The notes under the pieces are model-generated. The model was not told where the DNA came from. It did not search any database and saw only the letters and a list, made by a program, of their open reading frames with translations. DNA of 41,056 nucleotides, from NCBI GenBank assembly GCA_002687115.1, contig NYZI01000005.1, forward strand, positions 1-41,056. Reading direction: 5' to 3'. This document shows positions 19,872-28,827 of this stretch, piece after piece. Every line of letters starts with the position of its first letter. Within the stretch, counting starts at the first letter, position 1. The stretch is from Cyanobium sp. ARS6 (lineage in GTDB: Bacteria; Cyanobacteriota; Cyanobacteriia; PCC-6307; Cyanobiaceae). The translations under genes and the position numbers were made by a program.

Positions 19872-21308
19872 ATGACAGGAACCGTTGGGAACCTTTCCTG
19901 GAAGGCCGATACCGATCGGCCAAACATCGTTTTAATGCTCGCCGACAACATCGGCTTCGGTGATCTCGGCTGCTACGGCAGCGGCGGCGATCTTCGCGGC
20001 ATGCCGACACCGAATCTGGATGATCTGGCTGAGAAAAGCCTGATGTTGACCCAGTTCTTTGTGGAGCCCGGCTGCACGCCTTCTCGAGCTGGTTTGATGA
20101 CCGGCCGTTACAGCGTCCGTTCCGGATTGAACAGCATCATTGTGGGCGGAACTCCCAGCACACTCCAGGCAGGCGAGTTGACGCTGGCGGAAATCTGCAA
20201 GGAGAACGGCTACTCCACTGGAATGGTCGGCAAGTGGCATCTCGGCGAAGAGGAGCAGAGCATTCCCACCAACCAGGGATTCGACTCCTATCGCGTCGGC
20301 ATTCTGGAAACCACCGATGCCACCCTCTATCCCCAGACGATGCGTCGCTCAGGCCTGAGTGAGGAGCAGATCGAAGCGGCCCAGTCGCACATCTGGGAGT
20401 CGAACGATGACGGAAGCCTGCGTCGTGTTCGCCCTTACGACCTCGACTACCGCCGTCATGTCGAAAATGACATCGCCGATGCAGCGACGTCATTCATCAA
20501 AGAGAAGTCTGCTGGCGACGATCCTTTCTTTCTCTACGTCGGATGGTCCCACGTCCACTATCCGGAGGGAGCACACCGTGACTTCGAGAACCGGTCGTCG
20601 TCAGGTCCCTACGGGGACATGCTCATGGAACACGACCATCGTGTGGGACAGGTGGTGGCCGCTGTCGAAGCAGCGGGAATCAGGGACAACACAATCATCA
20701 TCTACCTGTCAGACAACGGGCCGGTTCAGAATCAGGTGATCAGCACCGACTTCAAGGGCAGTTCACCGGGCCCCTTCCGGGGCGAAGTCGGCGACGTGCT
20801 CGAGGGATCCCTGCGGGTTCCTGGCATGGTGTCCTGGCCAGGCAACATCCCTGCCCGAAAAAGCAATGAAATGGTGTCGATTCACGATTTCGTGCCAACG
20901 ATCGCAGGAATACTGGGCTCAAAGCTCCCGGACGATCGTGCCTATGACGGCGTCAATCAATTGAAATTCTTCAAGGGTGAAAGCGAACAATCGAGCCGCG
21001 ATCATCTGATCAGCTTCATCGGTGGTGAAGTTGCCGCTGTTCGCTGGAAACAATGGCGTATCTACCCGAAGCAGGTGATCCAGTCGCAGACCAACCCATC
21101 GTCTCTGGGCGTCTGTGCCTATCGGGCTGAAGGGATGGGTTATCCATCGCTGTTCCATATCGAACGGGACCCCAAGGAGGAATTCAATGTGGTCGGAACA
21201 TGTGCCTGGGTCCTGGGTCCGTACATGAAAATCGTCGGCAACTATCTAACTTCCATCAAGGAGCATCCAAACCCTCCAACTTTCAGCATGACGTCGTTTC
21301 CCCAGTAA
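19872..21308 (+). CDS. Sulfatase (type I, formylglycine-dependent)
   Basis: 478 residues. The cysteine to be converted to formylglycine is Cys68 in CTPSRAGLMTGRY, the exact CxPSR signature. The N-terminal metal motif reads LMLADNIGFGDLGCYG, with Asn in the second Asp position (usual DD), and later metal ligands are in YLSDNGP. GKWHLGEEEQ contains the Lys/His pair of sulfatase signature 2. It cleaves sulfate esters. No signal peptide is seen: the protein starts MTGTVGNLSWKADTDRPNIV, so it may act in the cytoplasm or be exported otherwise. Its own maturase gene starts 20 bp downstream, so they form an operon. Confidence 0.92.
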   Translation: MTGTVGNLSWKADTDRPNIVLMLADNIGFGDLGCYGSGGDLRGMPTPNLDDLAEKSLMLTQFFVEPGCTPSRAGLMTGRYSVRSGLNSIIVGGTPSTLQAGELTLAEICKENGYSTGMVGKWHLGEEEQSIPTNQGFDSYRVGILETTDATLYPQTMRRSGLSEEQIEAAQSHIWESNDDGSLRRVRPYDLDYRRHVENDIADAATSFIKEKSAGDDPFFLYVGWSHVHYPEGAHRDFENRSSSGPYGDMLMEHDHRVGQVVAAVEAAGIRDNTIIIYLSDNGPVQNQVISTDFKGSSPGPFRGEVGDVLEGSLRVPGMVSWPGNIPARKSNEMVSIHDFVPTIAGILGSKLPDDRAYDGVNQLKFFKGESEQSSRDHLISFIGGEVAAVRWKQWRIYPKQVIQSQTNPSSLGVCAYRAEGMGYPSLFHIERDPKEEFNVVGTCAWVLGPYMKIVGNYLTSIKEHPNPPTFSMTSFPQ

Positions 21309-21328
21309 CGAAGCCGAGAGAATCGCAG

Positions 21329-22177
21329 TTGAACAAAGCCAAAACGCAAGACCTCGTTCTGGTTCGTGGTGGATCTCTTTTGATGGGATCCACAGCGTTC
21401 TACATCGAGGAATCACCGACCACATCGGTTGAGATCGACGATGTTCTGATCCAGTCAAAGCTGGTGACGAACGCACAGTTCAGGGACTTCGTCAGCGACA
21501 GCGGATACGTCACAACCGCTGAGAGAAATGACCGTGAAGGTTCGGTGGTGTTCGTTGGAACAGAGGGTCCGGTGGCACTCAACGACTGGAGAAAGTGGTG
21601 GGCCTGGGTTCCTGGTGCCAGCTGGCATCACCCCGAGGGGCCCGAATCAGATCTGAAGGCACGGATGGATCATCCCGTCGTGCATGTCTCCCTGCACGAC
21701 GCCCGCGCCTATGCGGCCTGGGCCGGGCTTGCACTGCCTCAGGAGCCGGAATGGGAATGGTGTGCGCGTGGAGGAATCGAAGGTGCCACCTACATATGGG
21801 GAGAGGAGCCCAATCAAGGGGAAACACTGTTTGCCAACACCTGGCAGGGCGACTTCCCGTTTGACAATCATGGGGCCCATGGATGGAAGGGCACCTCACC
21901 GGTCGGAACCTTTCCTGCCAATGGCTACGGCCTCTTCGATATGGCGGGGAACGTCTGGGAGTGGACGGAAAGTTCCTGGCAGGACACTCCCAGTGCCCAT
22001 TGCTGTTGCTCAGGATCAAAAGCCGGCGGCGACCTGAAAATCATCAAAGGCGGCTCACACCTCTGTTCACCTCAGTACTGCCTCCGCTTCCGCCCAGCTG
22101 CCCGCTCTCCACAGGAAGCCGGAGAAAGCACCAGCCACCTGGGGTTCCGCTGCATCTCGCGGCAGAGACCCCAGTGA
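21329..22177 (+). CDS. Formylglycine-generating enzyme (SUMF1/EgtB-fold sulfatase maturase)
   Basis: 282 residues from TTG 21329, chosen because it leaves 20 bp after the sulfatase stop, has GAGAG upstream and starts close to the conserved VRGGSLLMGS. ATG 21200 would overlap the sulfatase by 109 bp and add non-conserved residues. The FGE-sulfatase fold is clear: VSLHDARAYAAWAG, LPQEPEWEWCARGG, GLFDMAGNVWEWT, GGSHLCSPQYCLRFR and LGFRC. The two Cys in HLCSPQYC match the redox pair of aerobic FGEs (CxxxxC), so the protein should be catalytic rather than a relative such as EgtB. It oxidises the sulfatase Cys with O2. It converges on the reductase gene with only 16 bp between stops. Confidence 0.92.
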   Translation: MNKAKTQDLVLVRGGSLLMGSTAFYIEESPTTSVEIDDVLIQSKLVTNAQFRDFVSDSGYVTTAERNDREGSVVFVGTEGPVALNDWRKWWAWVPGASWHHPEGPESDLKARMDHPVVHVSLHDARAYAAWAGLALPQEPEWEWCARGGIEGATYIWGEEPNQGETLFANTWQGDFPFDNHGAHGWKGTSPVGTFPANGYGLFDMAGNVWEWTESSWQDTPSAHCCCSGSKAGGDLKIIKGGSHLCSPQYCLRFRPAARSPQEAGESTSHLGFRCISRQRPQ

Positions 22178-22193
22178 TCATCCTGCTCCTGAC

Positions 22194-23378
22194 TCAAATC
22201 TCCCAGACCAGTGCGTTTTCTCTGGCCACCTCAAGGATGTTGGTGCGTGCCTTTGCCTGCAGCTCAACCGGGTACCAGACACCTGCTGAAATGGTCCGCT
22301 CGGCGGAGGAGGCACCTGCACGCCCGCGCAGCATTTCCATCGCGAATGCAGCTGTGGCCTGACCGACACAGTCTTCGAGATCCGCATGCACACAACGCAG
22401 CGTGACCTTCAAAGGCATGCCTGATCCGGCATCAGCCTTGCTGACAGCATCAACACGCATGGCATTGGTGGCACCAACGAGCTTGTCAACCAAACGGATG
22501 ATGGGCATTGAAAACAGCGCCAGGCGCTGCATCGCAGCTCGATTGACAAGCAGACCTCTCGGCAGGCGTTTCATGACGGCGAAAAGACTGTTCCAGACCC
22601 CTGGTGCAGTGCCGAAACGCGACGCGCAGTTGGCCACAGCCAGTGATTCAACGGTCGTGGGAACGTCGGGGTTATCGAGCAGCAGACAGGCGTGCCTTCC
22701 CACACCTGCACCGAAATCAACGACCCGGCGCTCGGTCCATGGCTCTTTTTCAGTGAGCATGCTGTCCACGTAGGTCAACACCCTTGTGGCCAGCAGCAGG
22801 AAGGTGGCACTGACGATGGTTGGTCCTGCACCACCGGTGCCGGCCGTGAAAAAGCTGAGCTCCAAGCCTTCGCAGATCTGTGGTCCACCAAGTTGTTGAA
22901 CGGCTTCAGCCGCCATCAGCGCACTGACGCCAGGCCAGATGCCGCACGACACCACAGCTGGTACACCCGCTGCAACCGCATCTTCGAAGAGGCCCTTGGC
23001 GTGACGACTGAGGCTGAATTCATCGCAGACATCGCAATAGGGAACCCTCGAGGCGATACAGGCCCGGAGCAGATCAGGTTGCGTTCGCCCCTGAAACGGT
23101 CCTGCCGTGTGCACAACAAGCCTGACGCCGTGAACAGCTGTGACAAGCGACTCCATTCCCGCATCGAGATCCACCGATCTGAAAACAAGCTCCGGGAGCT
23201 TCAGACGCTTCCGCACAGCTTCAAATCTGGTCCTGCTGCGCCCTCCGATGGCAAGCCTGAGTGGCACAATCTCAGGCCATCGACAGGAGAGCGTGTGAAG
23301 CCAGCGCACCGTTGATGCACCCACGCGTCCGTTACCGCCGATGACGAGTACATCAATAGTCGGAGACGATTCACTCAC
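22194..23378 (-). CDS. Saccharopine dehydrogenase-like NAD(P)-binding protein
   Basis: 394 residues, GTG start. The Rossmann motif is VLVIGGNGRVGASTVRWL, followed by RLAIGGRSRTRFEAVRKRL. Around 85-95, VRLVVHTAGPFQG is diagnostic of saccharopine-dehydrogenase/homospermidine-synthase-like NAD(P) domains. VPYCDVCDEF and VSCGIWPGVSALMA are also typical. Members act in lysine/polyamine metabolism or as trans-acting enoyl reductases in lipid and polyketide pathways, so the true substrate is open. It is preceded by the MFS gene with 19 bp between, the same strand, so the two are probably cotranscribed, which hints that the transporter handles its substrate or product. Confidence 0.85.
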   Translation of the reverse strand: MSESSPTIDVLVIGGNGRVGASTVRWLHTLSCRWPEIVPLRLAIGGRSRTRFEAVRKRLKLPELVFRSVDLDAGMESLVTAVHGVRLVVHTAGPFQGRTQPDLLRACIASRVPYCDVCDEFSLSRHAKGLFEDAVAAGVPAVVSCGIWPGVSALMAAEAVQQLGGPQICEGLELSFFTAGTGGAGPTIVSATFLLLATRVLTYVDSMLTEKEPWTERRVVDFGAGVGRHACLLLDNPDVPTTVESLAVANCASRFGTAPGVWNSLFAVMKRLPRGLLVNRAAMQRLALFSMPIIRLVDKLVGATNAMRVDAVSKADAGSGMPLKVTLRCVHADLEDCVGQATAAFAMEMLRGRAGASSAERTISAGVWYPVELQAKARTNILEVARENALVWEI

Positions 23379-23397
23379 AGCGGCAACCTGTCTGGGT

Positions 23398-24750
23398 TCA
23401 ATGGCTCAACACAACGTCTTCGTCAGCTCGCGGCACGGTGTCCTGCACAAGAAGACTCAGGCCGGCCGCGGCCAGCATGCCCACCACCACAACCGAATAT
23501 CCCTGCAGCTCCTGCATCGATGACGGCCTGGCACCGGCCGGCAAGCCCCACTGAGAAAACAGACCTACGGTCGGCTGCACAATCACCGGGAAGAACATCA
23601 CAACGAAATTGACGAAAGCGAGTGTGATCGCTCGCGTATGCCGCTTGGCGGTGTCGGCAACCATCACGAAAGCCAGTTGCTGACTGCCGGAGGTGAACCC
23701 AAGCGCTCCGACCAGAACAACCACAACGCTGACCGGCAAGCGACTTGTGAAGCAGAGCAGCAGAGCGAAGCTGGCGGCACTGATGGCCCCTGATGAAAAC
23801 AGAACTTTGCGGCGGCCGATGCGATCGGACCAGTGGCCGGCCACCATGGCGCCGATGGCGAAGCTGATGAACACGACGGTGGTGATCAGACTCGCGTGGT
23901 CACTGGGAAGACCGGCCTCGATTCCGAAGAACGACACACCCCAGAGATCACCGATCACAGAAACCGGCAGATAGATGCCTGCAGCGGCAAGCGAGAGGAT
24001 CCAGAGGCTGGGTTGATGGAGAATCCTGTTGAGCTGGAAGCCCATCGGTTCGGGACTCTGTGGATCGAAACCGTCCTGCCGCATGAGCTCCACAAACCAG
24101 CTCGGCCGTCTTGGCAGGTAACACCAGATCAGACTTGCGATGATGACGCCCACCGCAGAGCCGATCAACAACGGCATTCGCCAACCGAACTGATCTGAAA
24201 TCAACAGCAGAGGCAGCTGGGCAGTCGCCGCCCCCAGCGTTCCGATGGCGGTGACCATCCCCGGAACCATGCCGTGACGCTGAGGGGGCAGCCAGATCAG
24301 TGAGAGATAGATCACGCCCAGATAGGCCACGGAACTGCCGAGCCCCTGAAAAAAACGACCCAGACCCATCAGAACGATGTTGTCCGATGTAGCGAAGAGG
24401 AGGCATCCGAGTGCAACAAGTAGCGATGCCGGCGCCGCAACGGCACGAACACCATGTCGGTCGAGCAGCCGCCCAACGAGCAGCTGAGCCGGTGCATAGG
24501 CCAGAAAATAAAGACTCATGGAGAAGCCGAACGCGCCTTCACTTGCGCCGGACACTTTCATCAGCTCTGAGTGCAACACCCCGGGAGCGACCCGTGCAAA
24601 GAATTCATAGAAATAGAAGAGCGACGCAACACCGAACAACATCCAGGGCCGCCAGCCCTGACGGGCCCGTTTCGCGCGCAGGCGAGAGGCCTTGAGATGA
24701 CGTTGGGCCGCATCATGGGCCGGCCGGCCTCCTGGAGGTCGTTGTTGCAT
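23398..24750 (-). CDS. MFS transporter (organic anion / sugar-phosphate antiporter-like)
   Basis: 450 residues with twelve membrane segments and an Arg-rich N-terminus of about 35 residues. YFYEFFARVAPGVL in helix 1 and GRFFQGLGSSVAYLG in helix 4 resemble the MFS branch that contains glycerol-3-phosphate/hexuronate and nitrate-like transporters. Motif A is GRLLDRHGVRAVAA, with a second copy GHWSDRIGRRKVLF after helix 6. Substrate cannot be told. ATG 24750 lies 96 bp from the end of the RND gene, which is on the same strand, so readthrough from the efflux operon is possible though not shown. The reductase gene follows after 19 bp. Confidence 0.85.
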   Translation of the reverse strand: MQQRPPGGRPAHDAAQRHLKASRLRAKRARQGWRPWMLFGVASLFYFYEFFARVAPGVLHSELMKVSGASEGAFGFSMSLYFLAYAPAQLLVGRLLDRHGVRAVAAPASLLVALGCLLFATSDNIVLMGLGRFFQGLGSSVAYLGVIYLSLIWLPPQRHGMVPGMVTAIGTLGAATAQLPLLLISDQFGWRMPLLIGSAVGVIIASLIWCYLPRRPSWFVELMRQDGFDPQSPEPMGFQLNRILHQPSLWILSLAAAGIYLPVSVIGDLWGVSFFGIEAGLPSDHASLITTVVFISFAIGAMVAGHWSDRIGRRKVLFSSGAISAASFALLLCFTSRLPVSVVVVLVGALGFTSGSQQLAFVMVADTAKRHTRAITLAFVNFVVMFFPVIVQPTVGLFSQWGLPAGARPSSMQELQGYSVVVVGMLAAAGLSLLVQDTVPRADEDVVLSH

Positions 24751-24846
24751 CTCGATCGACGCGAAAATCGATCAGCGATGGGATGTCGCTGACGAATGAG
24801 CAGCATCCTTTGCTAGCCATGGTTGCTTAAAACGACACCGGAACAT

Positions 24847-27800
24847 TCAGCGGCTCGCCTCTGCAAGCAACCTGGATCCAAACCGTGCATAAAGGGCCGG
24901 AATCACGACCAGCGTCAGCAGTGTCGAGGTGATCAGACCACCCAGCACCACGATCGCCAACGGCTGCAGGATCTCGTTGCCAGCTCCGAAGGCCAGAGCC
25001 AGAGGCAGCATCCCCAGGGACGATGTGAGAGCGGTCATCAGAATCGCATTGAGACGATCAAGGGTGCCGGCACGAATCAATTCCTTCAGGCTTTCTCCGC
25101 TCTGGTGGCGTCGGTTGTAGTTGTCCACGAGCAACAGCCCGTTACGGACTGCCACGCCGAACAGGGTGATGAAGCCGATCAGCGATGCCACGGACAGCAC
25201 ACCACCACTGAGAAGAACGGCAACCAGTCCCCCGACCAGCGCAAGGGGGAGATTGAGCAGGATGGCGACCGTCGCTGGCAGAGAGCGAACAGCGACCACC
25301 ATCACTGCTGCAATCAAAACAGCGGCAAGCAGGCTGTAGAGCACCAGAGAACGGGTGGCTCGCTGTTCAGACTCGAACTGGCCGCCGTAGCGCAGGGTGT
25401 AACCGGAAGGAAGTGTCACCGACTGCTTCACACGGCGACGGATGTCATTCACCACCGGTCCCAGAGGGCGTCCGGCAACATTGGCTGATACAACGATTCG
25501 CCGGGAGACATCCTCGCGATTGACCTCATTGGGCCCCGTCGTCTGTTCGAAGGTCATGAAATCGCCGAGCGGCTTCAACAGACCATTGGCGGTGCGAATC
25601 GGAAGATTCTGCAGTGACTGCAGGTCACCCTGCTGGTCCCTGGGAAGCGTCACGACAAGCGGGACAGCGACCCCGGAGGATGACACGTGGCCGACGGCCG
25701 TTCCATGCAGGGCCACCTCAGCGGCTCGTGCCAGTGCTGCGACGCTGACTCCTTCCCGCAATGCCGCCTCGCGATCAATCCGGAGCTGAATCTGAGGCAC
25801 GGGCAACTGCGGCTCCAGCTGCAGATCAACGACACCGGAAACCTCGCCCACCGCATCTCGGACCTGTTCTCCGAGATCCCGCAGCTCCTCAAGGTCGGGA
25901 CCGGCGATCTTGATCGCAATGGCACTGCGAACCCCTGACAGGACCTCATCCATGCGATGGGAGATGAATCCACCCACGTTGGGTGCCACACCAGGCAGGC
26001 CAGCGAACACTTCACGGATGCGGGCAATGGCGGCGGGACGATCTCGCATGGCCTGATCACTCAACTCAAGATCGACGTGGCCGATGTTCACCCCGGCGCC
26101 ATCGGCATCACCCGGTGCCCGGCCCGCTCTCACCTGCACCCACTCCACATCGTCACTTGACTGGAGCTGCTTGGAAAGCAGTCGACCCGCTCGGCTGGTC
26201 ATCTCCAGCGAGACTCCGGGATACAGCACCATGGAGTTGACCAGTGACTGCTCCCGGAATTCAGGCAGAAAAACCCGGCCGAGGCTGGGAAGAATCAACA
26301 GGGTGGCAATCACCACAGACACGGCCAGCACGAGCACCCGGCGAGGGGATCTCAGGACAAGCTCGAGCAGGGGTCTGTACAGACTCTGAGCACGGGATTC
26401 CACCCATGACGCGGCAGCCGGCAAGGGGGCACGACTCAGCAGCAGGGCACAGAGTGCAGGTGACAAGGTGAGCGCCACAGCCGTCGAAGCAACGATCGAC
26501 AGCACATAGGCGATTCCCATGGGCATGAAGATTCGCCCCTCCACACCACTGAGCGTGAAGATCGGTGCGAACACCACAACAATGATCAAAGTGGAGAACA
26601 GCACCGGCTGTCGCACTTCAACCGAGGTGTTGAACACCACTTCAAGAGGATGTAACGGCTGGTCCTGAAGCCGGTTGCTGCGCAGACCCCGATAGCAGTT
26701 CTCCATGTCGACGATCGCATCGTCGACAACAGAGCCGATCGCCACCACCAGACCACCAAGGGTCATTGTGTTGAGTTGCAGGCCGAGCCCGCGCATCAAC
26801 AAGAGCCCAACAAGGAGCGACAGTGGAATGGCACTGAGGGCGATCAAGGCCGTTCGCCAGTTCATCAAAAACAGCAGAAGCACAACCGCAACGATCACCA
26901 CTCCAAGCAGAAGAGATTCACTGACGTTGCGGATGGCGATCTCAATGAATTTCGCCTGACGAAATGTCTGTGTGACCGAGACATCAGCTGGAAGCGATGT
27001 CTGAAGCTGGCGCATGCTGTCTTCCACGGTGCGCGTCAGCTGAGGTGTATCCACATCAGGCTGTTTGTTGATCATCAACACAACAGCCTGTTGTCCGTTC
27101 AGGCTGGCGGCACCGCGACGCATCGCCGCTCCGGATCTCACTTCCGCAAGCGAACCGAGGGGGATGGCACGACCATCTCCCGCACGCACCACGGAACGCG
27201 TGATGTCATCGTCTTGACTGATGCCATGGTCGCTGAGGATCAGACGCTCCTGACCACCGGAAATCTGAACCCCGCCGCGTCCGTTGAACTGAGCATTGCG
27301 AGCGGCTTCAACCAGCTCATTCAAGTCGACATCCTGAGCCTGCAAAGCCTTGAGATCAAGCTGCAACTGAGTCTGAGGACTGTCACCCCCATAGATCGTG
27401 ATCTGGGCCACACCGGGAATGGCCAGCAGCGGATGTTCAAAGGTGCGCTCCACGATGTTGCGCAGCTGCAGGGCCTGCTCAGCGGAGGCGGTTTCCGGAA
27501 GTGTGAAGGCGTATTGAAGAATTGTTCCCAGCGGTGAAAGCAATGGCGAAATTTCGGGAGCCTCAGCCGACTCGGGAAGTTGCATCCGCACTTGCTGCAA
27601 CCGTTCCGACACCGCCAGCCGGGCACGCTCCAGGCTGGCTGAATCACGAAACACCACCTGCACCATCGACAGACCGGGCTTGGACGCGGATCGAACCAGA
27701 TCGACCCCGGCAAGTCCGTTCACAGCCGCCTCGATCGGCTCACTGATCTGATGCTCGACCTGTTCAGGTGCTAGACCTGGTGCAACGGTCTGGATTTCAA

Positions 27801-27951
27801 CCTGAGGTGGTGCAAACGGCGGAAACACGTCCAACGGCATCTGCAGAACGTTGATCACACCGATGAGACTGATGAGCAGGGAGCTGATCAGCACCAGCCA
27901 TCTGCGGGCGATCGACCAGCGCAGAATCTTGTTCAGCAGCTTGTTGAACAT
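24847..27951 (-). CDS. HME-type RND efflux pump (CusA/CzcA/NrsA-like)
   Basis: 1034 residues from ATG 27951 (MFNKLLNKILRWSIARRWLV); a longer version from 28041 would overlap the adaptor gene by 44 bp. It has the RND layout: one helix, a large periplasmic loop, six helices, a second loop, and five helices. The fourth helix region reads VAIGSVVDDAIVDMEN (about residues 395-410), which fits the HME subgroup seen in cyanobacteria rather than the DFG form of CzcA. The N-terminal DVFPPFAPPQVEIQT and QVEHQISEPIEAAVNG are standard. Such pumps export Zn, Co, Ni, Cu or Ag from periplasm or cytoplasm. The ion cannot be named. The upstream gene encodes an unusually short adaptor-like protein and no outer-membrane channel gene is nearby. 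Confidence 0.92.
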   Translation of the reverse strand: MFNKLLNKILRWSIARRWLVLISSLLISLIGVINVLQMPLDVFPPFAPPQVEIQTVAPGLAPEQVEHQISEPIEAAVNGLAGVDLVRSASKPGLSMVQVVFRDSASLERARLAVSERLQQVRMQLPESAEAPEISPLLSPLGTILQYAFTLPETASAEQALQLRNIVERTFEHPLLAIPGVAQITIYGGDSPQTQLQLDLKALQAQDVDLNELVEAARNAQFNGRGGVQISGGQERLILSDHGISQDDDITRSVVRAGDGRAIPLGSLAEVRSGAAMRRGAASLNGQQAVVLMINKQPDVDTPQLTRTVEDSMRQLQTSLPADVSVTQTFRQAKFIEIAIRNVSESLLLGVVIVAVVLLLFLMNWRTALIALSAIPLSLLVGLLLMRGLGLQLNTMTLGGLVVAIGSVVDDAIVDMENCYRGLRSNRLQDQPLHPLEVVFNTSVEVRQPVLFSTLIIVVVFAPIFTLSGVEGRIFMPMGIAYVLSIVASTAVALTLSPALCALLLSRAPLPAAASWVESRAQSLYRPLLELVLRSPRRVLVLAVSVVIATLLILPSLGRVFLPEFREQSLVNSMVLYPGVSLEMTSRAGRLLSKQLQSSDDVEWVQVRAGRAPGDADGAGVNIGHVDLELSDQAMRDRPAAIARIREVFAGLPGVAPNVGGFISHRMDEVLSGVRSAIAIKIAGPDLEELRDLGEQVRDAVGEVSGVVDLQLEPQLPVPQIQLRIDREAALREGVSVAALARAAEVALHGTAVGHVSSSGVAVPLVVTLPRDQQGDLQSLQNLPIRTANGLLKPLGDFMTFEQTTGPNEVNREDVSRRIVVSANVAGRPLGPVVNDIRRRVKQSVTLPSGYTLRYGGQFESEQRATRSLVLYSLLAAVLIAAVMVVAVRSLPATVAILLNLPLALVGGLVAVLLSGGVLSVASLIGFITLFGVAVRNGLLLVDNYNRRHQSGESLKELIRAGTLDRLNAILMTALTSSLGMLPLALAFGAGNEILQPLAIVVLGGLITSTLLTLVVIPALYARFGSRLLAEASR

Positions 27952-27997
27952 CGATGAACTATTGAATCGCCGAAAGACAGACAGACAACGACGGGGT

Positions 27998-28405
27998 TCA
28001 GCGCTTGTTCTTCTGCGATTCAGCGAAGATCGACAACGCACCGGAGACGACGATCTTCTCGTCTGCCGTCACACCGTCGAGGACCACGGTGCGATCGACT
28101 GAAACAGAGCCCGGCTTGATCACAACCGGGTCGTAGGTGGTTCCGCTGAAGACGAACACATAGGGCTGACCATTGGCTTTGACAATGGCGACGTTGGGCA
28201 CACTCAACTGGCCGTTGGTCTCCACTTTGGGCTTTTCGGAAACGATTCCGAGCATCTGATCGCGGTTGGGGTTGGCCTTCACCTGGCGGACGGAACCGGT
28301 CTGAACAAACTCGTCGCCGTGTCCGGCATGGGCCAGCACTGGACCTTCGTTGAGAGCGGGGATGGAGGCCATGACAGCCAGACACGTGAAAGCAAGAGCG
28401 TGCAT
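27998..28405 (-). CDS. Short periplasmic adaptor-like protein (mini CusB/NrsB)
   Basis: 135 residues from ATG 28405. Signal peptide: MHALAFTCLAVMASIPALN, ending near VLAHA. The mature part begins HAGHGDEF, the N-terminal motif of cyanobacterial metal-RND adaptors, and has ANPNRDQMLGIVSEKP. It then passes straight to the membrane-proximal block of adaptors: LSVPNVAIVKANGQPYVFVF, YDPVVIKPG and DGVTADEKIVVSGALSI. The lipoyl and coiled-coil parts that normally lie between (about 150-250 residues) are missing with no sign of a broken frame. Normal adaptors are 350-500 residues. The RND gene starts 46 bp downstream, so they are an operon. A Fur/Zur-like box lies just upstream. It may be a regulatory or metallochaperone-like partner, or a degraded adaptor. 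Confidence 0.8.
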   Translation of the reverse strand: MHALAFTCLAVMASIPALNEGPVLAHAGHGDEFVQTGSVRQVKANPNRDQMLGIVSEKPKVETNGQLSVPNVAIVKANGQPYVFVFSGTTYDPVVIKPGSVSVDRTVVLDGVTADEKIVVSGALSIFAESQKNKR

Positions 28406-28433
28406 ACACAATCCGTTGTTGACTCCATTGTGG

Positions 28434-28448
28434 TGAGAATGGTTATCA
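28434..28448 (-). promoter_or_regulatory. Fur/Zur-like box upstream of adaptor-RND operon
   Basis: TGAGAATGGTTATCA, 13 of 15 matches to the 7-1-7 pattern TGATAATNATTATCA. It lies 28 bp upstream of the adaptor ATG and 154 bp upstream of the divergent DUF3721 gene, so it could serve either. Confidence 0.5.
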
Positions 28449-28602
28449 GCGACCACTGTTGTGACATCGCGTGCACACGCGACAGATGAACTCAATACTG
28501 CTTCAACAACAACCAGGGCATACTCAGCGCGGGCAAGATTGATGCACCTCAAGCCGATTGAACAAGCGAGAGGAGCTCATCATTCACCTCAATTACTGAA
28601 TC

Positions 28603-28827
28603 ATGGCTTTGTCAGCTCTGACGATTGCATGCACAACGATTGTCGGCCTTTCCGGTGTTGCGATGTCTGGACCTGTACTGGCCCACAGCAAAGGCCTCTA
28701 CAAAACAGAAGCCGAAGCACGCCAACGCGCTGAACAGATTGGCTGTAAGGCGGTTCATGAGAACAACGGTCGCTGGATGCCATGCGCCAATGAGCGGGAA
28801 CTGCACCAACAACTGCGCAAACAATGA
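28603..28827 (+). CDS. DUF3721 small exported protein
   Basis: 74 residues. A signal peptide (MALSALTIACTTIVGLSGVA, cleavage near VLAHS) precedes a compact domain: GLYKTEAEARQRAEQIGCKAVHENNGRWMPCANERELH, matching DUF3721, a family of marine picocyanobacteria. The conserved features visible are GLY-x-T-x-x-EA, GC-x-x-x-H-x-x-NG-x-WMPC: two Cys and one His that could bind a metal. The last bases overlap the next gene as ATGA, so the two are translated together. The pair is divergent from the adaptor/RND operon, which suggests a shared stimulus. The biochemical role is unknown. Confidence 0.8.
   Translation: MALSALTIACTTIVGLSGVAMSGPVLAHSKGLYKTEAEARQRAEQIGCKAVHENNGRWMPCANERELHQQLRKQ

Noticed and set aside
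24823-27537. Long plus-strand frames of 221 and 253 codons
   Set aside because: Antisense to the RND pump gene; rich in Gln/His/Arg as expected of complementary frames.
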